Assembly (NCBI GenBank): GCA_023079485.1
Contig: CM041084.1
Coordinates: forward strand, 67,055,709 to 67,119,708
DNA from: Archilochus colubris
Lineage: Eukaryota; Chordata; Aves; Apodiformes; Trochilidae
Length of the DNA stretch: 64,000 bases
Direction: 5' to 3'
Part shown: one piece after another, positions 1-14,358 of the stretch
Layout: each line of letters begins with the position of its first letter
How positions within the stretch are numbered: position 1 is the stretch's first letter
Position numbers and translations under genes: made by a program
The notes under the pieces: model-generated
Told to the model about the DNA's origin: nothing
What the model saw: only the letters and a program-made list of their open reading frames with translations
The model's database searches: none

Positions 1-157
1 ATAACTGGTTTGCCATGAGGCACACCAACAGCTTTATCCCCTCTGCACTGCACACATTAGGACAGGGGCACAACCGGGTTACAAAACTAATAAGCATACA
101 GTCACATTTTGCAGTTCAGAAAAATCATTTGTATTGGTGGGCTCTTTTTAAGCTTTT

Positions 158-163
158 TTTATT
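158..163 (-). terminator. PPP1R3G: Candidate poly(A) signal of PPP1R3G
   Basis: AATAAA on the minus strand, the only canonical hexamer between the stop codon and the window edge. Its use is inferred. Confidence 0.35.
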
Positions 164-1219
164 CTTACAAACCCATTTTCATTGGTACTTTCTGCTTACT
201 TTTAGGCCTTGGGATGCCAATAGTAGTCAAGGCTTGCAATGCAAGGGTGAAGCGTCCATTATTTCAAGTGTCCAGAGCTATAAAGTCCAGCTGTGTGCAC
301 CAACAAACCCCTTTCCCAGCAACATACAAATACTGAAAAACATGTAACAAAATAAGTTGAAAAAAATATAAATACTTGAGAAATGTGGTGCAAAAGTTAA
401 CATTAGGAGAGCTGAACTAAGGCACTTGTTTTCGTTCATCACTGAGGACACCCCCTCTGTATTACATCAGCACTCCCCAGTGAGGTCATCCAAATCCATC
501 ACCGCTCCCCAAATCTGGAACTACAGAACCGTGTGTGAGACAGACACCATCTTTTCCTTTAGAGTGCATTACTTAAAGGTGTTACCAAAGTTCTCCTGAC
601 AAACCCAGCATCAGCAAGTATTCTCACTCCTCCTTTGTCCCAGTTTCAGACTTCTCATTTGTCTGAGAAGAAACCACCAGTCTATTTTAAGCGAAAACAT
701 TTTTGCGGAAGTCCCCGTTGGCTGCTATTAGCCAGGCAGGATCTAGACACAAGCCTGGGGAAGGCGGGGAGCGGGATCGAAGTGTGCTGAGTGACAAAAA
801 CCAGAGCAGCCCAGTCCAGCCCCAGATCCAGCCCCAGAACAGACTGCTTGCTGCTCGGAGCCGCCACATGGCACGGCAAAGGTGGGACGGGCACAGAAGC
901 CTGTCATGAGTTTGACAGGTCCTGGCAACAGTGAATCGTATTGTTATGGAGCCCATTGAACTCGGAAAATAATAAAAGACAAAGCACACCATTACTGTTG
1001 CAGTACTATGTCTTTGAAACGGATGTCAGAACGGGACAACAGGGGTTGGATGGTAATCTGAATCTGTAGAGAACACGCCGTTAAGTTTTCATGCAAGTGC
1101 TCCGTGCATTTCTGCCTATTCGGGTAAGTGATGTCAAGCCCAAATCAAAGACCTCAAAAATTCACTTCAAGAGGGGAAAAGCAAAGCCCACACTACTCAG
1201 TCTCCTTGTTCTCTGTCTC

Positions 1220-1271
1220 CAAAAAAAAAAACAAAACCAAAAAAAAACCAAAAAAAAAAAAAACAAACAGG
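1220..1271. repeat. A-rich simple repeat
   Basis: Runs of 9-13 A broken by single or double C. It lies inside the probable PPP1R3G 3'UTR, where the transcript would read as a T-rich tract. Confidence 0.8.
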
Positions 1272-1369
1272 GAAACGATTCCACAAGCCACAGCAATGCA
1301 AGCCTACGCACATCCATCTTTCACTGGCGGAAACACCAGCCTTAGGGTCGTCTCCGGGACGGCTGCCTC

Positions 1370-2860
<1,491 letters not shown>

Positions 2861-2899
2861 ATTTACGCTCCTGCGCATCGGGAGATACCCCGAAGAACA

Positions 2900-5800
2900 C
2901 CCTTAGAGGGTCAGGATTAAGCAGGACGTCGCCCAGCACCGTGTCGGCATCATCGAGGAGTCCCAGACCTGCCCCAGGGTCAAAAAGAGGGGAGCCGGCC
3001 CCGGGGCGCAGGTGCTGCCCCCTCATTCCCCGCCAGCTCCCCAAGCGCAGGCTCCTGTCCCGCAGTCGTCGTAAAAGTGTCCATCTCCTACATCTGAGAG
3101 TTTGTGAGACTCTTCCCAGCTTTTAGGGTTTAGTTATTTTCCACTCATCCTACCTGCAGAGAAAAGTTTTGAGACCTGAACTCGAGGACAAAACCCCAAA
3201 GGTAAAAGGAACACCGTAGGTATTCACTGTCTAACGTATGACACATTTTGTAAGCAAATCTCTTTAACCAATTTTCCCCACACATGGTACCAGCAGTACT
3301 CTGCTCATGGAAAATTAAGTGCTTAGGAAGCACATATATATGCACACACCCTTTCTGAAAGTCAGAATGTCTTCAAAGTTTCCCCTTAGCAACAGAAAAA
3401 AAATAAATACAGGCTTTACTTATTAAACAAATAAAGAGAATTAGAATCCACATCTGTTATATTTTCTGAGCACAATGTAGAGTAAACAGCAGAATAAGAT
3501 ACTTCTATTGGTATGGTGAGATCCATTTCAGAGAATTTTCCAAACTGAATTCTATACTTTGAGTGTGCCACTGCTATTGTCCGGGGGTGATTTGCACGGA
3601 TGATTGCAAAAATACTGCATCATTATACTGCCTTCCTGTCTTTTTTTGAATGGAAGAGGCACTAAAAGGCATATGCACATCATACAGTACTTTCTGAAGG
3701 AATACATTCCCACTATGGGTTTATCAGAGGGGGCTTTTTTGTTTGTTTTGCATTGCTGGTTTTAATTTTAGCACCAGTCCTGTTGCCAAAAAGCAGCCTC
3801 CTAATGTGAGTGAATACTGCGCAGTTCAACTGAGTGTGCAGTCTGGATCTCGCAGAGGAATGAATGTCAAAGCAGCAGAGACATATCACTAAACAGTTTT
3901 CTTCTCAGATACTACTGTGAGGATGCTCTTACTGCACCTCGACTGAAGAGTTGAACAGCAAGCAGTTACTTACAAGTGCCAAATAATCAGATTCCTCTAG
4001 CTTCTGGTCTTGTGCTCAACATTTGCTAGTATTTTGGTTTAAAGCATTGTAAGAAAAGGAACGAAGGACAAATGTTCTCCTCAGCACCAGCTGTGATAAT
4101 GGCAAACATGACAAGTGCCAGTTTGCTCATCACCCCCAATGCTGCAAGCTGCCACCTTCACCAGTCTGTGTCAGCTGAACTCTTCAGAGACCTGCTCTGG
4201 TCCAAGTGCACTGGTGTGCCACTGTGTAAGATCTTTGAACTAACCAGCTCCAGCTTAATAGTAGTTATCTACAGAGCATCCTCCCAGGTTACTGAGCTGT
4301 CTGCAATGCAATGCAACGAGGTCTTTGAAATCTGGCAGGGGAGGCATCACTTTCATCCGCTTTCACCATCACTCCCAATCTGCTGATGGCTGTAACACAT
4401 CAGTGGGCAATGCTGGGCCACTGTCCTGTTAGCAGGCGTTTTGATCACAGCTCACTGCAATGAAGGTGCTTTCTTACCTCTGCCTGGAAATGGGACCTCA
4501 TGACCCACCTCTCTGAGGCTTGGGGCACCTCAAATTACCAACTTGAAATGAAGAAAAATGGATAGATGATGTGCAGTTTATGGTGCTTAGTATTCATGAT
4601 ATCTTCAAGGCTCTGTAGAAAAAAAATACAACACTTCTGATGTATTTTCTCAAAGTAGCATCTGTTTTACGGTGAGGAAAACAGAAATTAAGAAGCCAGC
4701 CCTTACTTCCTCATGTGGTGTTTATTCACACCACATTATGTCTATGCTTGCCAAATCATTAACAAATGTTTTAGGCTGCAAAGGGAAAAAAAATGTGCCA
4801 TTTGCTGATAAAGCAAGACCATTTGGATGACTACAAATTAGAGAGGAATGGTGAAAGGTTCAAGGAAAATAAGTGAGAGCAAAAACAGCAACTTACTTTA
4901 AATATTGATAAAAGTTAAGTAATTTAGCCATTTATATACATTTCTTATATATTCTATAACTCTGGGAGACAGGCCTGCAAGAAGGACTGCTGTTCACAGA
5001 AATAAAGCAGAATCAGTTAAACTTGCAGAAGCTGTATTGCATGAAAAGAACTACAATCAGGCAATTAATAGCATACAAAAGGAAGCTGATTTTTAGTGGC
5101 AATTGATTGCTACCATTCTGAATGGGAATAATTTAGAATCAGATAAGCCTTTACAACAGATGTTCAACTATGTGGCAAACTATGCCAGTAGACAATTCTT
5201 GCTGTCTTTTAAGTATTTCAAAGTGTATTCCCTTAAAAGAAGAGGGCAACCTGGTTCTTGGATTTCTAAGTACTATTGACCACATTTGTTGTTAAAGAAA
5301 ATGTTGAGATAAAAGTGGAGGGATCTCCTAGTAAGAGCCAGGCAGCAGATTCACAGTCAGGAGGTCACCCTGAGCTTTGACCCGTTAGGTTTAAGGTCAT
5401 AAACTATACGCAGGATCAACACACACATCTTGCAGGAGCAGTAGTATCCTAAGATGGCTATTGATTGAAATAAAAGAAAAAAATCCCCAAAAAGAAAACA
5501 AAACCACCCACAAACAAACAAACAAAAACAAACACACAAAAACCAAAGAACAACAACAACAAAAAAAGTGTAAATCACTGGCAAGCAATCTATGGTAATT
5601 GCTTTCTCACTTCTGACTGTGGCTGCATGAGTATGTATTTCTCAGGACTCATTAATACAGAGATTTTGGGCTGTAGTTCTACTTGATGTGCAATTTAATA
5701 AATTGGTCAGTCTGCTTGGATCAATAGTTGTCATCATATGGACACAAAATGAACACAAAAATACTTGTTTGCAGACACCCAGAGTCAAGTAACTGGAGGA

Positions 5801-7450
5801 TTCTGCTGATTCAACTCAACCACACAATGTTATCCAGAAGCCCATTCAAACACTGCTCATCATTGCTTTTTCTGCACTTTTAATATTAGCTTCAACCTTC
5901 AAATACCAAACTAGCAGATTTTTTTCAGTTAGTGCAAAAGCAAAGTGTTCTACCTCTGGATATATCTAGTTCAAACATGCCAAATCTCTCCAATTTCCCA
6001 CTCAGGTATTTCCTAAGAAAATCTCCCATGACAATAACTTACAAAAAATGTGAACGAGTATTAACTCCTAAGCATCACAAAACAATTTGCAAGAATCTAG
6101 AAATATGGAAATACTATTACATTTCATACACAAAATTAGTAACATATTCTCTCATTCTAGTAGCATTCGTTCTGAACAACCTTCTTGTTTCACTTTGAAA
6201 ATCATGTAGTTCTTCATTGCAATATTGTGAGGAAGGATATTAATAACCTCCTCAATTATTAAAAAAAAAAAGGCTTTCAATTCTATGAAATTCAGGCTTG
6301 TCTGTGTTTTTAGTAAGGATAGGATTTCAGTTTATTATGTTTGTGAGAACAGCCAATCAGTGAATGAAAAGTCATGCAATCTGAATAGAAATTATTCAGA
6401 TGTTAGATTATTAGACCTAATTTTCTTCTTTATTCAGGAAAACCAGGAGCTGTAATCCAAAACAAAGTACATTAGATCTGTAATAGACAAAGTACTGAAA
6501 TGGAAACAAACATTTAGAAGTGAGTACTTTAGTTTCCAAATCTTAAATACCAAGATTTAAACCTAATTTCTGCAGGATGCTCAGCAGGCAAAATCCATTA
6601 GAGCTTTGAGCCTCTCAGACAATCAATTTGAGAGCTGTCTGCTGCATAATTTGCCTTGTCTCTCTGTAGACTTGCATCTGACATTCCCTATGGGATGTAG
6701 AGATTATTTTAAATAAAACAAAATGTGCTTATTCAGTTTTTTCTAATTACAGCATTGTCTGTACTTCCTGTTAATGACGATGAATATCCTTCTCAATTAC
6801 TACTACCAAATATTTGGAAATAAGGTAGGGAATGCCCTTTCAATTGGGTGAAATGCCAACCTGTTTGAAGTTGAAGTTTTGTAATTTATTACAGTAGTTT
6901 CTGAACCAAGTATTACTTGGTTCTTGTGGCCCTTAGAGGTGTCAAAATTTGGTTTTATACCTTGGATACTTAAAAGATATTTATGCAACACTTTTCAATT
7001 CATGTCGTACACTGAAAATCTTAAGCAACTGGTCAGACTTTTAATCCCTAAATCACAGTATGATAGAAAACCCTCCTCTGTACAAGCTGCCTTCCTTACA
7101 GAGAGATTTACTGTTTCATTTCAACAATTTAACCCAAGCAGACATTTTTTGAAAGTGAAAAGTTCAGATTATCGGTCAGAAAAATGGTGTCAGTTTACGA
7201 AACATATTCACAGCATAGGAGCTGAAAAGGGTTTTGTTTTGTGGGTTTTGTTTGCTCTAATGTGGATCTCCAGAAAGCTGCAGAACCACATCTCTTTCAA
7301 AGGTTCCTGATGAACACTAGGATCCAGGTTCTCACATGTAAAACCTCTATGTCTATTTTTTACCTAGCAATTTAGGAAAAGGATCATTTGGATCAAGTTC
7401 TTGCCCTACCTTATGCTTATATATACCTTTGGACTGAAGGGAGAAAGAAG
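2900..7450. other. Intergenic, no gene seen
   Basis: AT-rich DNA between PPP1R3G and the foldback element. I find no conserved reading frame, RNA gene or recognisable transposon. A short A- and C-rich tract (CAAACAAACA type) lies near 5485-5565. Open frames here are short and of low complexity. Confidence 0.6.
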
Positions 7451-7456
7451 CTCCAT

Positions 7457-7685
7457 TGTAGTGAAATGAGGCAACTAGGTGCCACTAATTCCCAGGGAGT
7501 GGCATGAGCTTGTGTTAAGCCCACCTGTGCCTGATTAGGGTGGGCCCCACTGCTACCTTTTATTGGCCCCCTAATCCTGCTCATGCGCAGTGGGGGCCCA
7601 CCGTAATCAGGCACAGGTGGGCTTAACACAAGCTCATGCCCACTACCTGGTAATTAGGGGCACCTGGTTGCCTCATTTCACTACA
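7457..7685. mobile_element. 229-bp foldback (long inverted repeat) MITE-like element
   Basis: Two near-perfect inverted arms, 7457-7553 and 7587-7685, flank a 33-nt loop. Aligned by eye, the arms differ by about five substitutions and two single-base indels over about 97 bp. The outer end reads TGTAGTGAAATGAGGCAAC. The sequence CTCCAT occurs directly outside both ends (7451-7456 and 7686-7691), which looks like a 6-bp target-site duplication. There is no coding capacity, so it would be non-autonomous. I do not recognise the family. A 6-bp duplication does not suit hAT (8 bp), Harbinger (3 bp) or Tc1/mariner (TA) elements. Confidence 0.8.
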
Positions 7686-7691
7686 CTCCAT

Positions 7692-10600
7692 CTTATCCAG
7701 AGTAGTTTGATATAAAGGACACTCTGCCCCCAAAACTGTTGCTGGGCTACTACAGTCACTGATGTTCTTGCTGTCTGTCTTTAAATTGATGGAATTTGCT
7801 CCTACCCTGCCACCTAGCAGACTTCCTCTGGAAAACAAAAAACTGTGTCCTCCTAAAACTCTGTAAGAGAAATTTACTCAGACAGAAGATAAATGTTCAC
7901 CTCTTGACTAAAAATGCTCAAAAATTGCAAATGCTAGACACATCCTCCAAAATTAACTCTAGAAAGTATTTAAAATATAAATTGTAAAATAACACTTTTC
8001 TAGACCAGCTTTTTGAGTTTTTAGCACATCAACACTAGGTGTCTGAGGCACTGAACTTTTTTCCCTCTAAGGCATTAGGCTTTTGGCCATTGGAATAAAG
8101 GCACAAAACCAGAAAATGACGTGAACTTCTACCCACATTAATTCTGTTCTGAACTTCTGTGTTTGTCTTTGCCACAAGCAGCAAGGCATTTAGCTCACTC
8201 AAAATCAATATCAGCATGAACTCAGTTGGACTCTCCCATAACAGGAGAATTGGCAGGCTGGTCAGAAGGACCTTCATAAAGTCATCTGGCGAAGCCTCTG
8301 CTGGTCTTCAGAGTTGTGTTTGATGTGGTGTAATAGAATGGTAACCTGACCTCATCAGCTCAGATACGTCACTGCCTTTTGGGAAAATAGAGTTGTGCAA
8401 TATAGCTTGTTCTAGAACCTTCTGGCAAATGCAGGACAACATTTTCAGTCCAGCAGTCACAGCTGTATTAGCTGTATGTCAGATTCATTTCTTTCACCTG
8501 GGTTAAACCAAGGAAATAGGTTCTCTTTGCAGTTCCCCAGATTGCCTCAGTTACAATTTGTTCTCAACTGCTAAGCTGTGATCCAGCAAACCAGGCACCT
8601 GACAGTCTATGCTGTAAGAGAGATGTTTATCACAGTCATTTATTTGGATTCTCATGACTTTAGAACATCGTAACTTCAGATGAGGTAGGTATGTACCAGC
8701 AACTAGGTGTCTGTGACACACTACAATACTTCTAAAAGCACAAAAGACAACTTCAGAGTTGAATTTCAATGAGTAAAATAGATTATATAGTGAACAAAGA
8801 TAGATCTTTATTTCTAAAGCAGGTTAATAGTTGTTAGAGTAGGAAAAGAAAGAGCAGAGATTCATGCTGCTTTAATATTACTGTACTGTTCTAACAAGTC
8901 AGCCTATATTTGAAAAGTGCATGAAAAAGAAACAGGAGTGCACAATACAGCCTTACCCTGCAAAAGCAAGGACTGGCACAATAGCCATCATTAACAGTAC
9001 ACAGATAAAGATCACTGAAACAGCCATATATGAATGTGGGCATGCTCAGTCCTGCATCACCAGGAGTAAAATAAGAGAGTTTTCTATTTCATTGACTATA
9101 AATGCAGCTAAGTCCTACAGTCCCACTGAATTCAGTCCCACAGTTTCAGCACCTTCAGTGGGAAAGGCAGAACAGAAGCTCCATCTGGTGGTGTGGTTGA
9201 TTTTAATTGCTTTAAATTTCATTTACTTGCAACTGCATTCTTCTCCAGCAACCAAATGGAAAAAAAAAAAAAGAAGTAATGTACAAAGGGTCACTTGTTC
9301 TGCAAACTGAACCAGCACTTTCAAATCAGAAAACACTTTAAAATCAGAATGACCTTCTATTTGAAGCAAAGCAGTGTTGAAGACTTTCAACACAAGGCAC
9401 ATGTGGTCCTCCCAGGGTACTAATCCAGGATAGAAACAGATGATCCAACAAAAACAAGAGGGTGTGTCAAAACACTTTAGTTCAAGAGGTAGCCTGCTGC
9501 AGCCTGAGAAGGCAGGAATCATCAGTGAAAGGATTAAAGAGGAAGAGTAGGAGAGTGAATCTAAAGTCAGGGCTGCAGGTGAACTTGCCATATGAAATCT
9601 TATGGAAATTTTACAGAGGTATTAAAAGTGTGTGCTGTGCTTCACAGTAAGTGATTCTTCAGTTAGTTGTTTTTATAAGAAAATTTCTTCAATGACCAAG
9701 TGGCAATTTTGTTAGAAAAGACACTATTTCTTATCAGTATGTACGATTTTACATGTGTTCAGAGTATTGCTACTTCTGATTTCAGCCAGAGCAGCAAGTG
9801 CACAGTACCTCAGAATTTTGGCTTCTTGGGTTTTCAGAGTAGAAAGTCAGCAACATTCAATAGGTAACTACATTAGTGTAAGAAATTTGCATAACACTGC
9901 TGGGTGGTTTATGTCAGCAGCAGCACTAAAATTTAGTCCCTTTGGGCTAGGAATTGCTTGGCTCCATGATGGCAGGGCCATCATTTCCCCCCCACACTTT
10001 TTGCAATTTGAAGCAAATAAAGTCCTCCATCCATGTGAGTAGTATTTAACTATGGCATTAAAGCCTTATCAAAAAATATTACCATGATTCATATCATCAT
10101 GAATTGGGACTGCAACCTTAATGAAGTTCTTTTAGAGTCTTTGTTCCTTCCCACTACCATCTTGGCACAATTCAGGGCAGTTCCATTTATGAGCTGTCTG
10201 CAGATAGAATGTAGTTCACATTATCATACATTAAATATTTAAGAATAAGTTTAGCTAAATATGTTTCCTTTGCTGGTATTTGGGCTACTAATCTTCTGCA
10301 ACACTGCTTCTGTCTCCAGTTTCATCTCCAACAAAAACAAAAAGACAAATCCCACATGTCTCCTATTTCTTTCCACTCCCGAGCTGATGAGACATTTAAA
10401 GGCTGCTCCTTCCGTGACTCAGTTCATCATTTCCAATGTCTCTACAATATGATAGACTGTAAAAGCAACCTAATGGTGCCAAAACTTGTTCCTGAATAAG
10501 AAGCACTGCCATTCACATCCCATTCTGTCTCCCTTCCAAACAACAGAAGTGCATGAACACATTTAAAATGAACAGAAAGTTTTCACTGCTCCACATTTAT

Positions 10601-12280
10601 TCTGTTTGCAATGGCAATAAGTAGGTCGCTGACCACTCATTACATTGGACTTGTTGTTTTATACCATGAATAATTTCACTGCTGTTTAGGAAATAATTCC
10701 AAATTTACACTGCTGTAAACGAGTGCAGGTTATAACTGAATCTTTTAAATAAATCATACGCTGTAGAGTTTCTGGTTGCAAATATTCCTCTCCCTTACGA
10801 ACCATTACTTTCTAATTATATGAGCAGTCTACACAGATTTTTTCCATCTGAACATCTTACTTGCAGACCTAAGGTTACTCAACAATATCAAGGGTAGCCA
10901 GGCCAATCTTAGGACGCCAAAATTTGGAACCCTTAGTTATCTTGTGGAGTGATTTATTAATCGGGCTGGAATGACAAGGAGAAACAGCTTGAAAACCTAG
11001 TGGGAAGAATGAACTAATGAACTGAGCAACAGTTTAAGAGCGATGCATATTCATTCTGAATACTGAATGCATTCAGTGAATAGCTCAAGTTAAATTACCT
11101 CAAAAACCAATTTAAGGGTAATTTTGTCTCCTTTCCACTTTTCCTGTTTTACCACTTGTCTGAAAATTATATTTAATTTCACTTAATTTTGTATGCTGTT
11201 TTCTACTTGTCCTCCAAGTGACAAAATAGTTATTTCTTGCTCAGCCCACAAAAAAGGATGCATCCATTCCCCAGCAGACATTGTTTCCCCCTCACTCCAA
11301 GAACAAAAGGTTTATCTTAGCCAAATGAAGAGTACTTTAATTTAATTGTGAAGCCTGTCTTACTTTCAAATTTGCAGGTAAATGACTGGGTAAAATTTTG
11401 TGTCTCTTTCCTCCCATTTGTTTAGGACATGTCTTATCATTATGGTTGAGTCCCAAATCTCCATGTAGTCATAATTTCTTTTAACAGTAAGATCTGTAAG
11501 TATTGGCACTGAACTTCAGCAAGATGCAAGTCACTTTATTTTTTCCATTTCTGTGCAGTGGATAAAAGCAGTGAAGTGGTGATCTATCAGTGTGTTTTGC
11601 AGAGAGTTCTAATCTTCCAGGAAACCAGTGAAGTCTAAAAGCTTATTTGAGATGCTGTGTCTTCACACAGATCCAATTTTTGCTGCCTGCTTGACTGAAT
11701 GGATGGCACAGGTTCTTTGTCCAGCTGTTTCAGCTAAAACAAAATTCCAGACATGTACAAAGGCTTGCCTGTTCCCTAACACATCTGGCCAGATGTAGTA
11801 GCAGCTGCTTTGACAAGAAGTTCATCTGAACAGAGACTGCTTGCTGTCAAAATACAAGGATACAAGCTATAAAGAAAAGATTTTCTTTGCCATCATGGCA
11901 GTCAGGAATTGGTTTGCTGTTAATGCATTGTGTATCAAATGATGCAGAAGCTCCTTGGACCTCAGATAAAGAGCTGACCTGTAGCAGCAGAGCTTTTATT
12001 CATTTTTTTCCCTAATACTTCATGCACAACAAATAATAGAGGACATTTCATTCCAGTTGTTTGGAAAAAAAATTGTGCTTATAGGAAACACAATTGTAAT
12101 AAATACACAGAATAATTTAAATTTAATCTAAAATTCATGGATTGCTTGTCTTTCAAAGTGGCATTTTTAATATTTCCTTAAAAATTTGGACTTATAACAA
12201 GAAACAGAAAGACCAAGTAATTTTGCAAAACAGTAGAAGGGAAAAAATCAAAACCATACAGGAGACTATATGTATGAACA
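7692..12280. other. Intergenic, no gene seen
   Basis: AT-rich sequence with no supported gene. The longest open frames (8921-9310 plus, 9223-9591 minus) overlap each other on opposite strands and show no recognisable domain, so I do not call them. Confidence 0.55.
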
Positions 12281-12773
12281 GGAAGGAAGGAAGGAAGGAA
12301 GGAAGGAAGGAAGGAAGGAAGGAAGGAAGGAAGGAAGGAAGGAAGGAAGGAAGGAAGGAAGGAAGGAAGGAAGGAAGGAAGGAAGGAAGGAAGGAAGGAA
12401 GGAAGGAAGGAAGGAAGGAAGAAGGAAGGAAGGAAGGAAGGAGAAGGAAGGAAGGAAGGAAGGAAGGAAGGAAGGAAGGAAGGAAAGGAAGGAAGGAAGG
12501 AAGGAAGGAAGGAAGGAAGGAAGGAAGGAAGGAAGGAAGGAAGGAAGGAAGGAAGGAAGGAAGGAAGGAAGGAAGGAAGGAAGGAAGGAAGGAAGGAAGG
12601 AAGGAAGGAAGGAAGGAAGGAAGGAAGGAAGGAAGGAAGGAAGGAAGGAAGGAAGGAAGGAAGGAAGGAAGGAAGGAAGGAAGGAAGGAAGGAAGGAAGG
12701 AAGGAAGGAAGGAAGGAAGGAAGGAAGGGAGGAAGGGTAGGGGGGGGGGGAGGGAGGGAGGGAGGGAGGGAGG
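12281..12773. repeat. Long (GGAA)n microsatellite ending in (GGGA)n
   Basis: About 450 bp of nearly pure GGAA/AAGG units from 12281. Single-unit slips occur near 12420, 12442 and 12484. A G run near 12740 is followed by GGGA units to about 12773. The strand is uninterrupted purine. It generates spurious reading frames (GRKE repeats on plus, FLPS repeats on minus). Confidence 0.97.
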
Positions 12774-13755
12774 GAAAGAGTAGTCTGATCATGTTACATT
12801 TTACTAAGCACCTATGGACTCCTTGGAAAGATGTTTGGGAAACTTCCAGTCTTAAAGTCGTATCTTTGAAAGTGATTGGAGGTGACAGTATGGCAGGCAA
12901 TAAAGTCCATGTCCATAATTGCAAATATAATAAAATACACATTTCAGAACAACTCGGTATACAAACATCCTTAATCTTAACAATATGAATAAAGGGAAAT
13001 GAGAAAATGAGGATTTACTCCAAAGTAAGTGTATTGAAACATGGTCTTATGTGTGAAAATCATTCTTAACTATTTTTTCCTGAATAACTGGTTTAATGCA
13101 TTTATAGATTTTAACCATTAATCTTGCTCAGATAAATGAAATGTAAAATTCTACATTTAAACTTGTATCCTTCACTTCTGATAAGGCTGCTTTGCTCCTT
13201 AAATCCTTAGATTCTCCTGAAAATACTACCCTTACGTAGGAACATGTAACTTTTTGAAAATCTTCAGTTATTTTAAATTACTGCACTATTTCCACTGCTT
13301 GATTTCATAGCTAATATTAAAGACAGAAATCAGGCCCACTCCCACTTTCTGACTGCCTGTTCACAGTGGCTGAAGCCAGCTCACCATCCAGCCATAGAGA
13401 AAAAGGTTTCCAGTAAGTTGAAAGGACTGTCTCATCTCTGTAGCTTTCTTCCTCTGCTTCTTCAGCTTCTCTTTGCTTGAAATAGGCAACCACATCTGTG
13501 ATGCTGCATTGCAAAAGGAGGATCAAAATTACTGTGCTGAAGTTGCAAGACCAAACCTTGCTGCCCCTCCTCAGTCAGAAGACTTACACCCAGCCCTACA
13601 CAAGTTTGTAGAAATGTGGGATGGAACCTTTTATGGTTTGGGGGTGCAAGAGAAGGAGCTTAGTAGGGGGAAATGCCATAGTCTTGCAATCCAAACACTT
13701 ACTAACATCATGCATTCACATATGAAGGGCTGCACAATAATAGCTACAGGCCAAT
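12774..13755. other. Intergenic, no gene seen
   Basis: Unique-looking sequence between the microsatellite and the CR1. No supported gene. Confidence 0.5.
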
Positions 13756-14358
13756 GGCATCCTGGCCTGTATCAGGAACAGCGTCGCCAGCAGGTCCAAG
13801 GAAGTGATTCTGCCCCTGTACTCAGCGCTGGTGAGGCCACACCTCGAGTCCTGTGTCCAGTTCTGGGCCCCTCAGTTCAGGAAGGATATGGAGGTCCTGG
13901 AGCAGGTCCAAAGGAGGGCAACCAGGCTGGTGAAGGGACTCGAGCACAGACCCTATGAGGAGAGGCTGAGGGAGCTGGGGGTGTTCAGCCTAAAGAAGAG
14001 GCGGCTCAGAGGAGACCTCATGGCTCTCTACAACTCCCTGAAAGGAGGTTGTAGCCGGGGGGGTTTGGTCTCTTTTCCCAGATGACTTTCAACAAGACAA
14101 GAGGGCATGGTCTTAAGTTGTGCCAGGGGAAGTTTAGGTTAGATATTAGAAAGAATTTCTTTATGGAGAGGGTGATCAGGCATTGGAATGGGCTGCCCAG
14201 GGAAGTAGTGGATTCTCCGTCCCTGGAGATATTTAAAAAGAGACTGGATGTGGCACTCAGTGCCATGGTCCAGTAACCACAGTGGTAGTGGATCAGGAGT
14301 TGGACTTGATGATCTCAGAGGTCCCTTCCAACCCAGCCAATTCTATGATTCTATGATT
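13756..14358 (+). mobile_element. CR1 LINE, 5'-truncated, 3' end intact
   Basis: The sequence encodes the C-terminal end of the CR1 reverse transcriptase ORF ([17 protein letters not shown]... [22 protein letters not shown]), followed by the CR1 3'UTR and the terminal octamer repeats ATTCTATGATTCTATGATT. The frame is broken by stops after about 14085, so it is a dead copy. It is 5'-truncated at about 13756, as CR1 copies usually are. Confidence 0.95.

Noticed and set aside
9223..9591. 122-residue minus-strand frame
   Set aside because: No recognisable domain. It overlaps an equally long plus-strand frame, and no splice or promoter context was seen.
12142..12942. Open frames of up to 254 codons across the GGAA tract on both strands
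   Set aside because: They are pure translations of the microsatellite (GRKE or FLPS repeats) and not genes.
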